From assembly GCA_016935665.1 (NCBI GenBank), contig JAFGQN010000110.1, positions 19,483-83,482 on the forward strand: a stretch of DNA of 64,000 bases, written 5' to 3'. Positions 8,929 to 18,158 of the stretch are shown in pieces. Position numbers and translations under genes: made by a program. Within the stretch, counting starts at the first letter, position 1. Each line of letters begins with the position of its first letter. The DNA comes from Deltaproteobacteria bacterium (GTDB taxonomy: Bacteria > Myxococcota_A > Polyangia > JAAYKL01). The notes beneath the pieces are model-generated. The model searched no databases and had not been told where the DNA came from. It saw only the letters and a program-made list of their open reading frames with translations.

Positions 8929-9852
8929 ATGAGAGCAAAATTAACAAATGTAACAAGTCTTATTGGCAATACGCCAATGGTCGCACTCAAAAAGGTTGTT
9001 CCGGAGGACGCAATTGTTTTTGCCAAACTGGAAATGTTTAATCCGGGGTCATCGGTAAAGGACCGTATTGCGCTTTCGATGATAGAGGAAGCGGAGAAAT
9101 ATGGCGGTTTGAAACCGGGTATGACGATTGTCGAGCCCACGTCCGGAAACACGGGCATTGGCCTCGCTATGGTTGGTCGTTTGAAAGGCTACAGGGTTGT
9201 GTTGACGATGCCGGAATCCATGAGCGTGGAGCGACGAAAAATGCTTCGTTCTCTGGGCGCGGAAATTGTGCTGACTGAAGCTGGGGAGGGAATGCTGGGG
9301 GCCATCGCCGAGGCGGCTAAACTGGTGGATGAATTGGGGGGATACATGCCAAAGCAGTTTGAAAACCCGGCGAATCCCCGGATTCACTATAAGACAACTG
9401 GTCCTGAAATATGGAAAGCCACCGGTGGTCAGGTGGATGTTCTGGTGGCCGGAGTGGGAACCGGTGGAACCATTTCCGGGGCGGGAAAATTTTTGAAAGA
9501 GAGGAATCCCTCGATGCGTGTGGTGGCTGTGGAACCGGCCGAATCGGCAGTGATTTCGGGAGAGCCGGCCGGGCCGCACATGATTCAGGGGATTGGCGCG
9601 GGATTTTTGCCTAAAAATCTGGATATGAATGTGGTTGATGAGGCTGTTCAGGTGAGCAGTGCCGACGCCATCGCCATGGCAAAACGGATTTCGAGAGAGG
9701 AATGTCTGCTGGTGGGGATTTCTTCCGGCGCGGCAGCTCATGCGGCGATTGAAGTGGCGAAAAGACTCGAGTTTAAAGGAAAAACGATTGCAGTGATATT
9801 TCCGGATACCAGCGAACGGTATGCGTCCACACTGCTGTTTTACGAAGACTGA
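8929..9852 (+). CDS. cysK: Cysteine synthase A (O-acetylserine sulfhydrylase)
   Basis: PLP enzyme that makes L-cysteine from O-acetylserine and sulfide, the last step of sulfur assimilation. The PLP lysine is Lys44 in NPGSSVKDR, the substrate loop is TSGNTG (71-76), and the phosphate-binding loop is GTGGTISG. The length of 307 is standard for CysK. It heads a cluster with a sulfite reductase, its likely electron-donor protein and CysH, so the whole set plausibly runs activated sulfate to cysteine. The following gene starts 14 bases downstream. Confidence 0.96.
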   Translation: MRAKLTNVTSLIGNTPMVALKKVVPEDAIVFAKLEMFNPGSSVKDRIALSMIEEAEKYGGLKPGMTIVEPTSGNTGIGLAMVGRLKGYRVVLTMPESMSVERRKMLRSLGAEIVLTEAGEGMLGAIAEAAKLVDELGGYMPKQFENPANPRIHYKTTGPEIWKATGGQVDVLVAGVGTGGTISGAGKFLKERNPSMRVVAVEPAESAVISGEPAGPHMIQGIGAGFLPKNLDMNVVDEAVQVSSADAIAMAKRISREECLLVGISSGAAAHAAIEVAKRLEFKGKTIAVIFPDTSERYASTLLFYED

Positions 9853-9865
9853 AAGGGAGCTTCGA

Positions 9866-11440
9866 ATGCCCAAAAACTTAATATTTAAACGGCGCAGTGA
9901 AGACGAGGATATTAAAGCGTCGGGGATGTATCTCGATTTCGACGAGATGGGAAAAAAAGGAGTGATGTCCTCGGCAGATTCGAGCATCGCCAAATGGTAC
10001 GGCATTTACAAGAGTCGCCAGCCGGGTCAGCATATGGCGCGAATTGTCATTCCCGGTGGTGTGGTGACCAGCGAGCAGGCGAAAAACATCGCAGCGGTGT
10101 CTGAAAAGTACGGTCAGGGGATCATCAATGTCACCACGCGTCAGGCGTTGCAGTTTCACTGGCTTAAAGTGCCCAATCTGGCGGATGTGATGCGAGAGCT
10201 TTTTGAGTACGGGAATTCAACCAGGCATGGTTGCGGCGATGTGACGCGAAATGTCACGGCGTGTCCGCTTGCGGAAACGTGTCCCGCCGCTCGAATCAAT
10301 GCGCGCAAGTGGGCCCGGAAAACCGCAGATGTATTGGGCGCCCAGCGAGACCTGGACGATTTGCCCCGAAAATTTAAAATTAACTACTCCGGGTGCCGCG
10401 CGGATTGTGCGCAGCCACATATTAACTGTGTGGGGCTCAGTGGTGTTGTGTATAAAGGGCAACCGGGGTTCAAAGTGGTGATTGGTGGCGGTATGGGTTG
10501 GAAGCCGTTTGTGGCGCAGCCGCTGTTTGGTTTTATTCCCGAGGCCAGTGCTGTTGATGTCTGCCGTGCAGTGGCGCTTCTTTTCAGGGAGCACGGCGAT
10601 CGCTTTAATCGGGCGAAATCCAGATTGAAATTTGTGGTTCATCGCAATGGTATTGATTTTTGCCGTGACGTGGTATTGCAGAATCTGTTGTCCGAAGGAA
10701 AGTCCCAGGAAGGCTTTGTTGTTGAAGACATTGACGATGAAGGCACTTCATATGAAGAGCGTCCCCTGCTGCAGGATACCCCAAAGGGGACAGATGGTCT
10801 GTTTACCGTTCGTGTTATCATTCCCAAAGGCGAACTGCCGTTTCGTAAGTTTTACGAGCTGGCGAAGTTGTCCGAACAATATGGGGACCAGCGGCTCTAT
10901 ACGTCCAACAGGCAGAATCTCGAAATGCATGGCGTGGAATCCAGAGATGTATCGAATTTAAAATTCGCCATTCACAATCTGGGCTTTGAGACAGATGGCA
11001 GTTTTTCGTTACGGGATATCGTCACCTGTGTCGGGACAACGTACTGCCCCAAAGCGGTTACGGAAACGCGGGTGTTGTTCGACAGAATACACCGACTGGT
11101 GTCCAGGGACACATATCGGGGAATTCTGTCCAGCGGTATTATCAACATTACCGGATGCCCAAACTCCTGTTCACCGTATCGCATTGCCGATATTGGATTT
11201 AGAGGGATGCGTATTCGGGAAGAAGAGGGATCTGTCGAAGGATACGAAGTGCTGCTTGGGGGCTCGCAGACATCGTTTGGTGAAAAACTGGGTGAGTTTA
11301 AACTTTGCGACTGCGAAGAGGTGGTCACCCTTGTGCTGGATGCGTTTATGATGGTTCGCAGGGATGACGAATTTTTGACGCGGTGTGTACAGCGCGTTGG
11401 CATTGAATATTTCAGGAGAGCGGTATATGGCGAGGTTTAA
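9866..11440 (+). CDS. Siroheme 4Fe-4S sulfite/nitrite reductase
   Basis: Hemoprotein of the ferredoxin-dependent sulfite/nitrite reductase family (524 residues), which does the six-electron reduction of sulfite to sulfide. Two ferrodoxin-like/catalytic halves are visible. The coupled 4Fe-4S/siroheme ligands are Cys388, Cys394, Cys431 and Cys435 (TCVGTTYC and GCPNSC). Basic substrate/siroheme residues occur in TTRQALQFHW and STRHGCGDVTRNV. Extra cysteines in ACPLAETCP and SGCRADCAQPH may hold a second cluster. The ATG at 9866 is used because AAAGGGAG lies 5-6 bases upstream. Between cysK and cysH, sulfite is the likely substrate. Confidence 0.9.
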   Translation: MPKNLIFKRRSEDEDIKASGMYLDFDEMGKKGVMSSADSSIAKWYGIYKSRQPGQHMARIVIPGGVVTSEQAKNIAAVSEKYGQGIINVTTRQALQFHWLKVPNLADVMRELFEYGNSTRHGCGDVTRNVTACPLAETCPAARINARKWARKTADVLGAQRDLDDLPRKFKINYSGCRADCAQPHINCVGLSGVVYKGQPGFKVVIGGGMGWKPFVAQPLFGFIPEASAVDVCRAVALLFREHGDRFNRAKSRLKFVVHRNGIDFCRDVVLQNLLSEGKSQEGFVVEDIDDEGTSYEERPLLQDTPKGTDGLFTVRVIIPKGELPFRKFYELAKLSEQYGDQRLYTSNRQNLEMHGVESRDVSNLKFAIHNLGFETDGSFSLRDIVTCVGTTYCPKAVTETRVLFDRIHRLVSRDTYRGILSSGIINITGCPNSCSPYRIADIGFRGMRIREEEGSVEGYEVLLGGSQTSFGEKLGEFKLCDCEEVVTLVLDAFMMVRRDDEFLTRCVQRVGIEYFRRAVYGEV

Positions 11441-13187
11441 ATACAACAAAGCGGCGAAGCCACTGGAATCAACAGTGGAAACCGGAATTGGCACATCTGC
11501 GCTGGATTTGAAAACGATTGCCAAAGCCATTCCCTGTCAGGAAGCGTGTCCGGCCAAAACAAACGTGCCCGCATATATCGAGGCCATTGCCCGCGGGGAG
11601 GATGACAAAGCCTACCGTATCAATCAGGAAGATAACATTTTTCCCGGTGTGCTGGGGCGAATCTGCACGCGGGTGTGTGAAGATGCGTGTCGGCATAAAT
11701 GGACCAATGTGGAGGGGCCGGTTCAGATTTGCCACCTGAAACGCTATGCGGCGGACAATATCAAAGAGAAACAGTCTGCAATGCCGCCATGGTTTGGTCC
11801 CACCGGAAAGAAAATCATGGTCATTGGCGCCGGCCCCGCCGGATTGAGCGCCGCCAGGGACCTTTCGCGCATGGGGCATCAGGTGACGGTAGTGGAAAAG
11901 GCGCCTGCCCCCGGGGGAATGCTGGTGGATGGCATTCCAGCGTTTCGCCTGCCGCGCGACATCGTATCCGCTGAAATTGCGTTGATAGAGCAGGGGGGAG
12001 TGGAAATTCGAACCGACGTCCACGTTACCCAGACGATGGTGGATGATTATTGCAACGCTTACGACGCGGTACTGCTGGCGGCGGGCACAACCGTCACCAA
12101 CAGCATTGCCATTCCCGGCGCAGAAGACCGGCAGATAAGCGGACTGGATTTTATGCGCGGATATAATCGCGGCGAAGTGACCGCGGTCAGAGGGAACGTT
12201 GTTGTGGTTGGCGGTGGATTTACAGCGGTGGACTGCGCCAGGGCGGCAAGACGCGTGGGGGAAAAGGACGCGCTGGTCAGCATCGCCTATCGACGGACCG
12301 AAGCATCGATGGCTGCGGATAAAAATGAGTTTCAGGCCATGGCGGAAGAGGAAATTGCCATTCGGACGCTGCTGTCACCGTTGCGATTTGAACTCAACGA
12401 CAGAGGGGCCGGAACACTGGTGCTCCAGCGCAATCTCGTGGCGGACGGAACGCTGGGCGTCAAGGCAAAAATTGTCCCCCTCGAAGGCAGTGAGGTTCGC
12501 ATACCCTGCGACACGCTGATTGTGGCCATTGGACAAAAAAGAGATGAATCGCTCCTTCCGTTTGGTGTGGATTCCGAGGAGGACGGCAAAACGAGCAAAC
12601 CCGGATTGTTTGTCTCCGGAGATTTCAAGGGCGGCAGTGCGGACGTAATTTCTGCTGTGGCGTCCGGAAAAAATGTGGCGCGGCTTATGGATGAGTATCT
12701 GATGGGAAAACGGCGTTTGATGCGGGGAGTAAAATACGAAGTCACCGATTGCGATGGCGAGACCGGGCGTTACAGGGATCACGACATTCAGTTTCCGCTT
12801 CCCATGCCTATGGCGCCAGTGGCGCAACGATTTGAAAATAATGCCGAGGTGGAAACCGGTTTCACACAGTTGATTGCTCAGAACGCCGCCGCGCGCTGTT
12901 ATTTGTGCCACTACAAATTCGAAATCGATCAGGACAAGTGCATTCACTGCAACTGGTGCATCGAAGCATCGCCCAGAGATTGCATTAAAAAAGCGGCGAG
13001 AATCTTTTATGATGCGGACGGCTTTCCCACAAAGGTATTTGAAGCGGAACGGAACCAGGACGCCACATACATTTACATTGATAACGATGAGTGTATCCGT
13101 TGTGGCAAATGTTTGCGGGTATGTCCCACAGAGGCGATTCGTATGCGTAAACTGGAGGCCGGCGACTGCGTCAAATGCGACGACTGA
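11427..13187 (+). CDS. GltD-like FAD/NAD(P) oxidoreductase with C-terminal ferredoxin domain
   Basis: 586-residue flavoprotein of the glutamate-synthase small-subunit family. The N-terminal iron-sulfur helical domain has PCQEACPAKTNVPAYI and GRICTRVCEDACRH. A FAD Rossmann motif follows (VIGAGPAGLSAARDLSRMG), then an NAD(P) motif (VVVGGGFTAVDCARAARRVG) and a GDFKGGSADVISAVASGK flavin segment. The C-terminus adds two 4Fe-4S motifs (CIHCNWCIEASPRDC and CIRCGKCLRVCP). No glutamate synthase large subunit is nearby. The gene overlaps the sulfite reductase by 14 bases, so it most likely passes NAD(P)H electrons to that enzyme (inference). An AGGAG precedes the ATG. Confidence 0.9.
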   Translation: MARFKYNKAAKPLESTVETGIGTSALDLKTIAKAIPCQEACPAKTNVPAYIEAIARGEDDKAYRINQEDNIFPGVLGRICTRVCEDACRHKWTNVEGPVQICHLKRYAADNIKEKQSAMPPWFGPTGKKIMVIGAGPAGLSAARDLSRMGHQVTVVEKAPAPGGMLVDGIPAFRLPRDIVSAEIALIEQGGVEIRTDVHVTQTMVDDYCNAYDAVLLAAGTTVTNSIAIPGAEDRQISGLDFMRGYNRGEVTAVRGNVVVVGGGFTAVDCARAARRVGEKDALVSIAYRRTEASMAADKNEFQAMAEEEIAIRTLLSPLRFELNDRGAGTLVLQRNLVADGTLGVKAKIVPLEGSEVRIPCDTLIVAIGQKRDESLLPFGVDSEEDGKTSKPGLFVSGDFKGGSADVISAVASGKNVARLMDEYLMGKRRLMRGVKYEVTDCDGETGRYRDHDIQFPLPMPMAPVAQRFENNAEVETGFTQLIAQNAAARCYLCHYKFEIDQDKCIHCNWCIEASPRDCIKKAARIFYDADGFPTKVFEAERNQDATYIYIDNDECIRCGKCLRVCPTEAIRMRKLEAGDCVKCDD

Positions 13188-13238
13188 ACTGCGAATACAC
13201 AACCTTGCAACAGAAATAATCAAAGAGAGTAATAGCTG

Positions 13239-13964
13239 ATGCTTGATCTTCAGATGACTAATGAAGCGTTGAAAGACAAGACCGCTTTGGAGCGTGTCGA
13301 GTTTGGCATATCCACATTTGGAAAAGGCGCTGTGCTCCTTTCCAGTATGCAGAAAACCGCGTCTGTATTGATGCATATGTTTCATCGTTTAAAGGCCGAC
13401 AACGAAATACTGTTCGTGGACACCGGTTTTCATTTTCATGAAACCCTGCAGTTGAGAGATGAGTTCCTGCATAGATACAGGCTCAATATTCGGACATTGT
13501 ATCCCACGCTCACGCCGGAACAACAGGAAGAACAGTATCGCTGTAAACTGTATCAAACAGTGGAAGGGCAACCGGCCTGTTGTGATTTGCGCAAGGGAAA
13601 GCCGTTTTTGCGTCATATGAAAAAAGAGGGTCATAAGCTGGTTTTTGGCGGTCGGCGTCGCCAGGAGGGCAGTGCTCGGGCCAATATCGATATTGTTTCA
13701 ACGGATCCGCGTTTTGATGGGTACAATCTAAACCCCATTGTGGATTGGTCCAGCGATAGGGTGACTGAATATTTACAGGAGCACAAGGTGCCGGTTCATT
13801 CGCTGCACAGCCTGTGTTATCCGAGCATCGGTTGCCAATGCTGCACCACCCCTGTCATGGAGGGCGAAGAAGAACGCGCCGGGCGCTGGCGACATCTGCG
13901 CGAAGAGGGACGCAGGGGCCCCGCCTACTGTGGTATTAATTTTACCGATGGTTCCGGAATTTAG
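13239..13964 (+). CDS. cysH: APS/PAPS reductase
   Basis: Reduces adenylylated sulfate to sulfite with thioredoxin. The 241-residue protein has a PP-loop-related nucleotide domain and the cysteine set of the iron-sulfur APS-reductase type: Cys114-Cys115 (ACCDLRK), Cys199 and Cys202 (SIGCQCCTTPV), and a catalytic Cys231 in YCGIN near the C-terminus. The family's usual motif there is ECGxH, so Tyr and Asn replace Glu and His. An extra Cys201 sits inside the CxxC. The presence of the cluster pairs suggests APS rather than PAPS as substrate. No ATP sulfurylase gene is in the window. Confidence 0.92.
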   Translation: MLDLQMTNEALKDKTALERVEFGISTFGKGAVLLSSMQKTASVLMHMFHRLKADNEILFVDTGFHFHETLQLRDEFLHRYRLNIRTLYPTLTPEQQEEQYRCKLYQTVEGQPACCDLRKGKPFLRHMKKEGHKLVFGGRRRQEGSARANIDIVSTDPRFDGYNLNPIVDWSSDRVTEYLQEHKVPVHSLHSLCYPSIGCQCCTTPVMEGEEERAGRWRHLREEGRRGPAYCGINFTDGSGI

Positions 13965-13990
13965 TCTCCCTTTTGTCTGTATCCTGTGCT

Positions 13991-14935
13991 ATGCCACGGG
14001 ATATGGACACATTGTTAACGATTAAAAAACGAATTTTGGGGTACCGCAATATCATTTGGTTGATGTTTGCATTAACAACCTGTGTCGCTGGTTTAAACGG
14101 GTGTGATGCAGAAACCATTTCCCCCGAAGGACAATCCGATTCCAAAGAGTGCGTGGATCATCTGGATAACGATCTCGATTACGCTGTGGATTGCAGCGAT
14201 ACGGATTGTGCCGGCACCGCAATCTGTCAGGGGGATACATCGGCGGTATTAATTAGTGCACAACAACTGAACGCTGGAACGATCAGCGCCGGAGCGGATG
14301 GCGTGCTACAGATTTGGACTGTGGGCGACTCCCTGACCCGAGGTGTTGATAATGGTTATCGGAATCAGATATGGACAACATTGAAAGGCAACGGCTATCT
14401 GGTTGATTTTGTGGGATCTGCGGTGCACAGCACTGCGGACACGGAAGTGTGCCCGGATGCAGATCACGACGGACATCCTCAAAAAAAAATCGGCTTTATC
14501 GACGAGCACATAACTGATTGGTATTCCTCGATAGCCGAACCAGATGTGATTTTGTTGATGGCAGGGACCAATGATCTTGCATGGATCGTTCCCAATCGAA
14601 CGGCCTCTTTGGCTGCGGCGCGCAGAATGCTGCAACTGGTGGAAAAAACACTCGCGTTGAATTCCCGATCGATTCTGATTGTTTCAACCATTCCCCCTAT
14701 CTCCGATGCCAAAATATCGGAACCTGAAATCGAAAGAGGCATATTGTTTGTTGAGTATAATGAAATGCTGAAGCGATTGGTTTCCATGCATGCCGAGTTC
14801 GGAAATCGGCTATGGTTGGCGGATGTGTTTTCTTCTGTAACAGTGAACGATTTGACCGATGGTGTTCACCCGTCAAGAACTGCATACGATAAAGTGGGAA
14901 ATGCCTGGTTGGAAGTGATGCTACCGTTGTTGTAA
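13991..14935 (+). CDS. SGNH/GDSL hydrolase lipoprotein
   Basis: Predicted secreted lipoprotein: basic N-terminus, hydrophobic helix, lipobox LNGC. A short Asp/Cys motif follows (CVDHLDNDLDYAVDC then DTDC), a pattern frequent in Myxococcota surface proteins. The catalytic part is an SGNH esterase: block I GDSLTRG, block III GTNDLAW, block V DGVHPS. Substrate is unknown; such enzymes often deacetylate polysaccharides, which would suit the xylan genes further on. ATG 14003 is an equally possible start; a TTG at 13973 would also be in frame. No good ribosome site is visible for any of them. Confidence 0.85.
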   Translation: MPRDMDTLLTIKKRILGYRNIIWLMFALTTCVAGLNGCDAETISPEGQSDSKECVDHLDNDLDYAVDCSDTDCAGTAICQGDTSAVLISAQQLNAGTISAGADGVLQIWTVGDSLTRGVDNGYRNQIWTTLKGNGYLVDFVGSAVHSTADTEVCPDADHDGHPQKKIGFIDEHITDWYSSIAEPDVILLMAGTNDLAWIVPNRTASLAAARRMLQLVEKTLALNSRSILIVSTIPPISDAKISEPEIERGILFVEYNEMLKRLVSMHAEFGNRLWLADVFSSVTVNDLTDGVHPSRTAYDKVGNAWLEVMLPLL

Positions 14936-14946
14936 TAGTAGTGGGG

Positions 14947-15771
14947 TTACGAAGCGGATTTATCGACGATGCGCAGGCTCTCGTACTGGAACTTCAGCAG
15001 ATTGCACATGTACCATGCGCCATAAATTCCCAACGTAATGGATGTTAAAAGACCACCGACGAAATTGACAGCAAAATACTTGCCGCCCGTGCCGGTGAAA
15101 TCACCTGAGTAGGTTTTGTTATTCAGTGTAACGTCAGTGTGGTTGTTAAAATACTTCATCAGGTTGACAGCGAACCAGAAGGAGTAAATTCCGAAGGTAA
15201 TACCGGTGAGTATGCCCCCAAGAATATAAACACCAAAAAGTTCTCCTCCCTGACCGGTGAATGCGAAAGACCCCACTTTGTTTCCGCCTTCCATGATATC
15301 CATGTTTTCGGTGAAAAATTTAGTCAGTTTAACCATGAACCATGGCCCGTAGATACCAAAGGTGATACCTGTGAGCAGTGCGCCTACAAAATAGGTGCCA
15401 AACAACGAGCCGCCGGACCCATTGAATTTAATGACGTATTCTTTGCCATCCGCCGTTTGACCTTTAGTATTTTCGGTAAAGAATTTGGCAAGATTAACCA
15501 TAAACCATGCCGCGTATATTCCCACTGTAAGCCCCGTGAGAATGGCACCGACGAGGTACGTGCCAAATAGACTCCCGCCCGTTCCACTGAAGGAGAATTT
15601 TACGTCGCCGCTTTCTGTTTTTAGTGTGAGATTTTCGCAGATGTATTTCTGCAGACCGACAATAAACCACGGAGCATAAATCCCAAACGTAATTCCTGTC
15701 AGAATCATCCCCACAATAAATTTGCCCAAAAGTGCGCCACCCGTACCTGTAAATTCGAATCTTCTTTCCAT
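14947..15771 (-). CDS. Five-fold repeat membrane protein (DUF898/YjgN-like units)
   Basis: 274 residues built from five tandem copies of a ~54-residue unit beginning at about residues 4, 59, 114, 168 and 222. Each unit reads roughly F.F.GTGG.LFG.Y.VG.ILTGITFGIY..WF.VNL.KFF, that is, a Gly-rich loop followed by a hydrophobic helix and an amphipathic aromatic helix. Units are so alike that an internal duplication history is certain. The repeated unit resembles DUF898/YjgN membrane proteins. Function unknown. GGAGG lies upstream of the ATG. It is convergent with the upstream lipoprotein gene and stands alone. Confidence 0.85.
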   Translation of the reverse strand: MERRFEFTGTGGALLGKFIVGMILTGITFGIYAPWFIVGLQKYICENLTLKTESGDVKFSFSGTGGSLFGTYLVGAILTGLTVGIYAAWFMVNLAKFFTENTKGQTADGKEYVIKFNGSGGSLFGTYFVGALLTGITFGIYGPWFMVKLTKFFTENMDIMEGGNKVGSFAFTGQGGELFGVYILGGILTGITFGIYSFWFAVNLMKYFNNHTDVTLNNKTYSGDFTGTGGKYFAVNFVGGLLTSITLGIYGAWYMCNLLKFQYESLRIVDKSAS

Positions 15772-15926
15772 GTTTTGTCCTCCACTGTTACTGCCAAAAA
15801 ATCAGGGAGCATTGCTTCCCTGCGGCATCGTCTTGTTAAACGGTGTGAAAAATGTAGCACCAAACCCAGGGGCTGCCATGAAAATTAAAATCGTATATGT
15901 ATCAATGTGAGTGTGATTATCTGGAA

Positions 15927-16883
15927 TTATTTGCGAGTCGGGCGAGGGTGGCCTTTGGGTCCGCCTTTTTTGGGATTTTGCTGATTGGCGGCCGCATGCT
16001 GATTCTGAATCTGCTGTATCGCATTTTTCGCTGCGGAACTGATTTTAGGGGAGGAAGAGGACATCGCCTCATACAGGGCCGGCATAACGAGGGGATGCTG
16101 GTCCCCAACAGTCATAAATGTTTGTATCACCGAGTATTGAACAGCTTCAGGTGCGTTTTTCATCAGTTCAAGCATCGGTGGCAGCGCCGCGGAAGCGCTG
16201 CGACCTGTTTTGCGAATCTGTTGTAAACTCGCAAGGACGACTTTGGTCGACGGATGAGATAATCCGGTTATGTAAAGAGATAAAAACCGCGAGCCCTGAC
16301 TTTGCAACTGAGTCGACAATTCCTTTTCCAGTGTGTAATTGGCATCGGAATTCGTGGGACAGTGTTTTTGGGCGGCTTTGCTGGAGGCCAGAAAACTGAG
16401 AATGGTTGGATTGGCGCTGGCATCCATTCGAAACAGTGATTTCAGCGCATAAAGGCGGACGTTGGGATGGTCGTCGCAAATGGCGTTAATAACAGCTGCC
16501 ACTCCGGACGGATTGCCGGTCACTTCTCCCAACGCGCGCACCGCGGCGCTGCGAACACGCGGTTCCGCATCGTTCTCAACCAGTGCGGTGAGTGCCTTGA
16601 CTGCAGCGGGAGAGGATGCAGACATGTTCTTCAGGCGAAGGGCTGCCGCCCTGCGAACTCGTTTGTCATTGGAGGTCGCATACCCTACCGCAGTGGCTTC
16701 GTCAGTGTTTTCCATGCTTTTCAGGATTTCGGCAACCTTTTCGAAAGCCTGCTGCTTCGTTTCAAGATTTTCGGGCTGGTCGGCGAACTCCTCCATGGGA
16801 TAACAGCCGCTGACTCCGGCAGCAGCAATAATAATTATCGCGATTAAATAATTAATAAAATTCATTGATAACGTTCTGTTCAT
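15927..16883 (-). CDS. HEAT-repeat lipoprotein
   Basis: Predicted lipoprotein (318 residues) with signal helix and lipobox SGC followed by Tyr. The mature part consists of HEAT-like helical repeats (ALRLKNMSASSPAAVKALTALV, then AEPRVRSAAVRALGEVTG, HPNVRLYALKSLFRM), which usually make protein-binding solenoids. The C-terminus ends in a basic Gly/Pro/Lys tail. Start 16883 is chosen because ATG overlaps the stop codon of the SMR gene (ATGA), so it is the third gene of an operon with the UbiA-like and SMR proteins. No catalytic role is visible. Confidence 0.82.
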   Translation of the reverse strand: MNRTLSMNFINYLIAIIIIAAAGVSGCYPMEEFADQPENLETKQQAFEKVAEILKSMENTDEATAVGYATSNDKRVRRAAALRLKNMSASSPAAVKALTALVENDAEPRVRSAAVRALGEVTGNPSGVAAVINAICDDHPNVRLYALKSLFRMDASANPTILSFLASSKAAQKHCPTNSDANYTLEKELSTQLQSQGSRFLSLYITGLSHPSTKVVLASLQQIRKTGRSASAALPPMLELMKNAPEAVQYSVIQTFMTVGDQHPLVMPALYEAMSSSSPKISSAAKNAIQQIQNQHAAANQQNPKKGGPKGHPRPTRK

Positions 16884-17236
16884 TTGGCCACCAGAATGAC
16901 ACCGCCGATAATCAGGGCGAAGCCAATCCATTGAAAGTTGCTGATTGTTTCTTTAAATAACACAAGTGAGCCACCAATTACAATCAGTCCAGTGAGAGAA
17001 ACCATAATCGGGTATGCCACAGACAATGGAATCCGACTCAGGGACTGTGTGTATGCAATGATATTGAGTGCAAATAGTGTCAGACCCAACAGAATGGGCC
17101 AGGATGTCAGATAGTGTTTAACGGCATCGCCAATTCCACTGTGGGACTCGGTGCCCAGCATCCCCTTTTTCATTAAAACATTGGCAACACCGTTAAAAAT
17201 CACCGCGATGCCCAATAAAATAAACCCTTTTACCAT
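16880..17236 (-). CDS. SMR (EmrE-like) small membrane transporter
   Basis: 118 residues, four transmembrane helices, with the small multidrug resistance pattern: YTQSLSRIPLSVAYPIMVSL and a C-terminal FQWIGFALIIGGVILV helix. Unlike EmrE, helix 1 lacks the essential membrane Glu in the equivalent position (sequence is GIAVIFNGVANVLMKKG), which points to lipid-linked sugar flippase relatives (ArnE/F type) rather than drug export. It starts 10 bases after a DPPR-synthase-like UbiA gene, supporting a lipid-carrier role (inference). Confidence 0.82.
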   Translation of the reverse strand: MVKGFILLGIAVIFNGVANVLMKKGMLGTESHSGIGDAVKHYLTSWPILLGLTLFALNIIAYTQSLSRIPLSVAYPIMVSLTGLIVIGGSLVLFKETISNFQWIGFALIIGGVILVAK

Positions 17237-17246
17237 CCTGTAACTC

Positions 17247-18158
17247 TTATCTCTCCGTAAACAGTTCAACAATTGGATTGCCGAACAGTATGATGACGGT
17301 ACACAGTATCGCCCACGCGCCGCCTGTAAGCAGCAGCGGAACATCTGTGAACACGGTTTTGGTTGGATCACCACCGGATTTGTCGTGATACACCAGGTAG
17401 AGGTATCGAAAAATGCCATACAACACCAGGGGGACACTGAATAAAAGCAATCTACTGCCCACCATGATGACGGTCTGCGGATCCACAGTATACAGAATAT
17501 AACAGATGACCGTTGCTGCAGTTACAATGGAAATAATCTGGTCCAGAAACGACTCGTTATAGGACGCCAACACCTTCCGATGCTGAATGGCCATTTCACC
17601 GAGGTAGACGATTTCCGCTTTTCGTTTTGTGAAACCCAAAAATAGCGAGATGGTAACACCGCACAGAATGAGCCAGGTGGATGGCAGTCGGGATATGGCG
17701 GCGGCGCCGGCCAGGATGCGAAGTACAAATCCTGCAGATATGAGGAGGACATCAATGATCACCACATTTTTCAGCCCGAGGGAATATCCCAGATTGAGGA
17801 GCAGATAAAAAAGAACAATTAATGTGGAAACGAAACCCAGTGTAAACCAGGTGATGGTTAAACCGCCCAGCGCGAGAACCACAAATCCGACGCTTCCGGC
17901 CCACCCAGGAAGTATTCCGGCCGCCAGTGGACGATTTCGTTTTCTTTCGTGAAGTCTGTCTTCCGACATATCGATGAAATCATTCAAATAATACACTGCA
18001 CTGGATACCATGGAGAACGTGGCGAATGCGATAATCGCATCGATTAGAGGAATGATTTCAAACACCAGCCCGGAGAAAATGAGTGACGTGAACACAAAAA
18101 TGTTTTTGACCCATTGAGCAGGGCGGGCAAGTATGACTAATGCTTTAATCCTTTGCAT
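17247..18158 (-). CDS. UbiA-family prenyltransferase, decaprenyl-phosphate phosphoribosyltransferase-like
   Basis: 303 residues, about nine helices. The first Asp-rich motif reads NDFIDMSEDRLHERKRNRPLA, that is NDxxDxxxDRxHxxKxxRP, which is the form found in DPPR synthases (Rv3806c type) that attach phosphoribose to polyprenyl phosphate, rather than NDxxDxxxD of quinone enzymes. The N-terminus RPAQWVKNIFVF is also typical. The product would be a precursor of lipid-linked ribose/arabinose for surface polysaccharide. First gene of the UbiA-SMR-HEAT operon. Confidence 0.88.
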   Translation of the reverse strand: MQRIKALVILARPAQWVKNIFVFTSLIFSGLVFEIIPLIDAIIAFATFSMVSSAVYYLNDFIDMSEDRLHERKRNRPLAAGILPGWAGSVGFVVLALGGLTITWFTLGFVSTLIVLFYLLLNLGYSLGLKNVVIIDVLLISAGFVLRILAGAAAISRLPSTWLILCGVTISLFLGFTKRKAEIVYLGEMAIQHRKVLASYNESFLDQIISIVTAATVICYILYTVDPQTVIMVGSRLLLFSVPLVLYGIFRYLYLVYHDKSGGDPTKTVFTDVPLLLTGGAWAILCTVIILFGNPIVELFTER

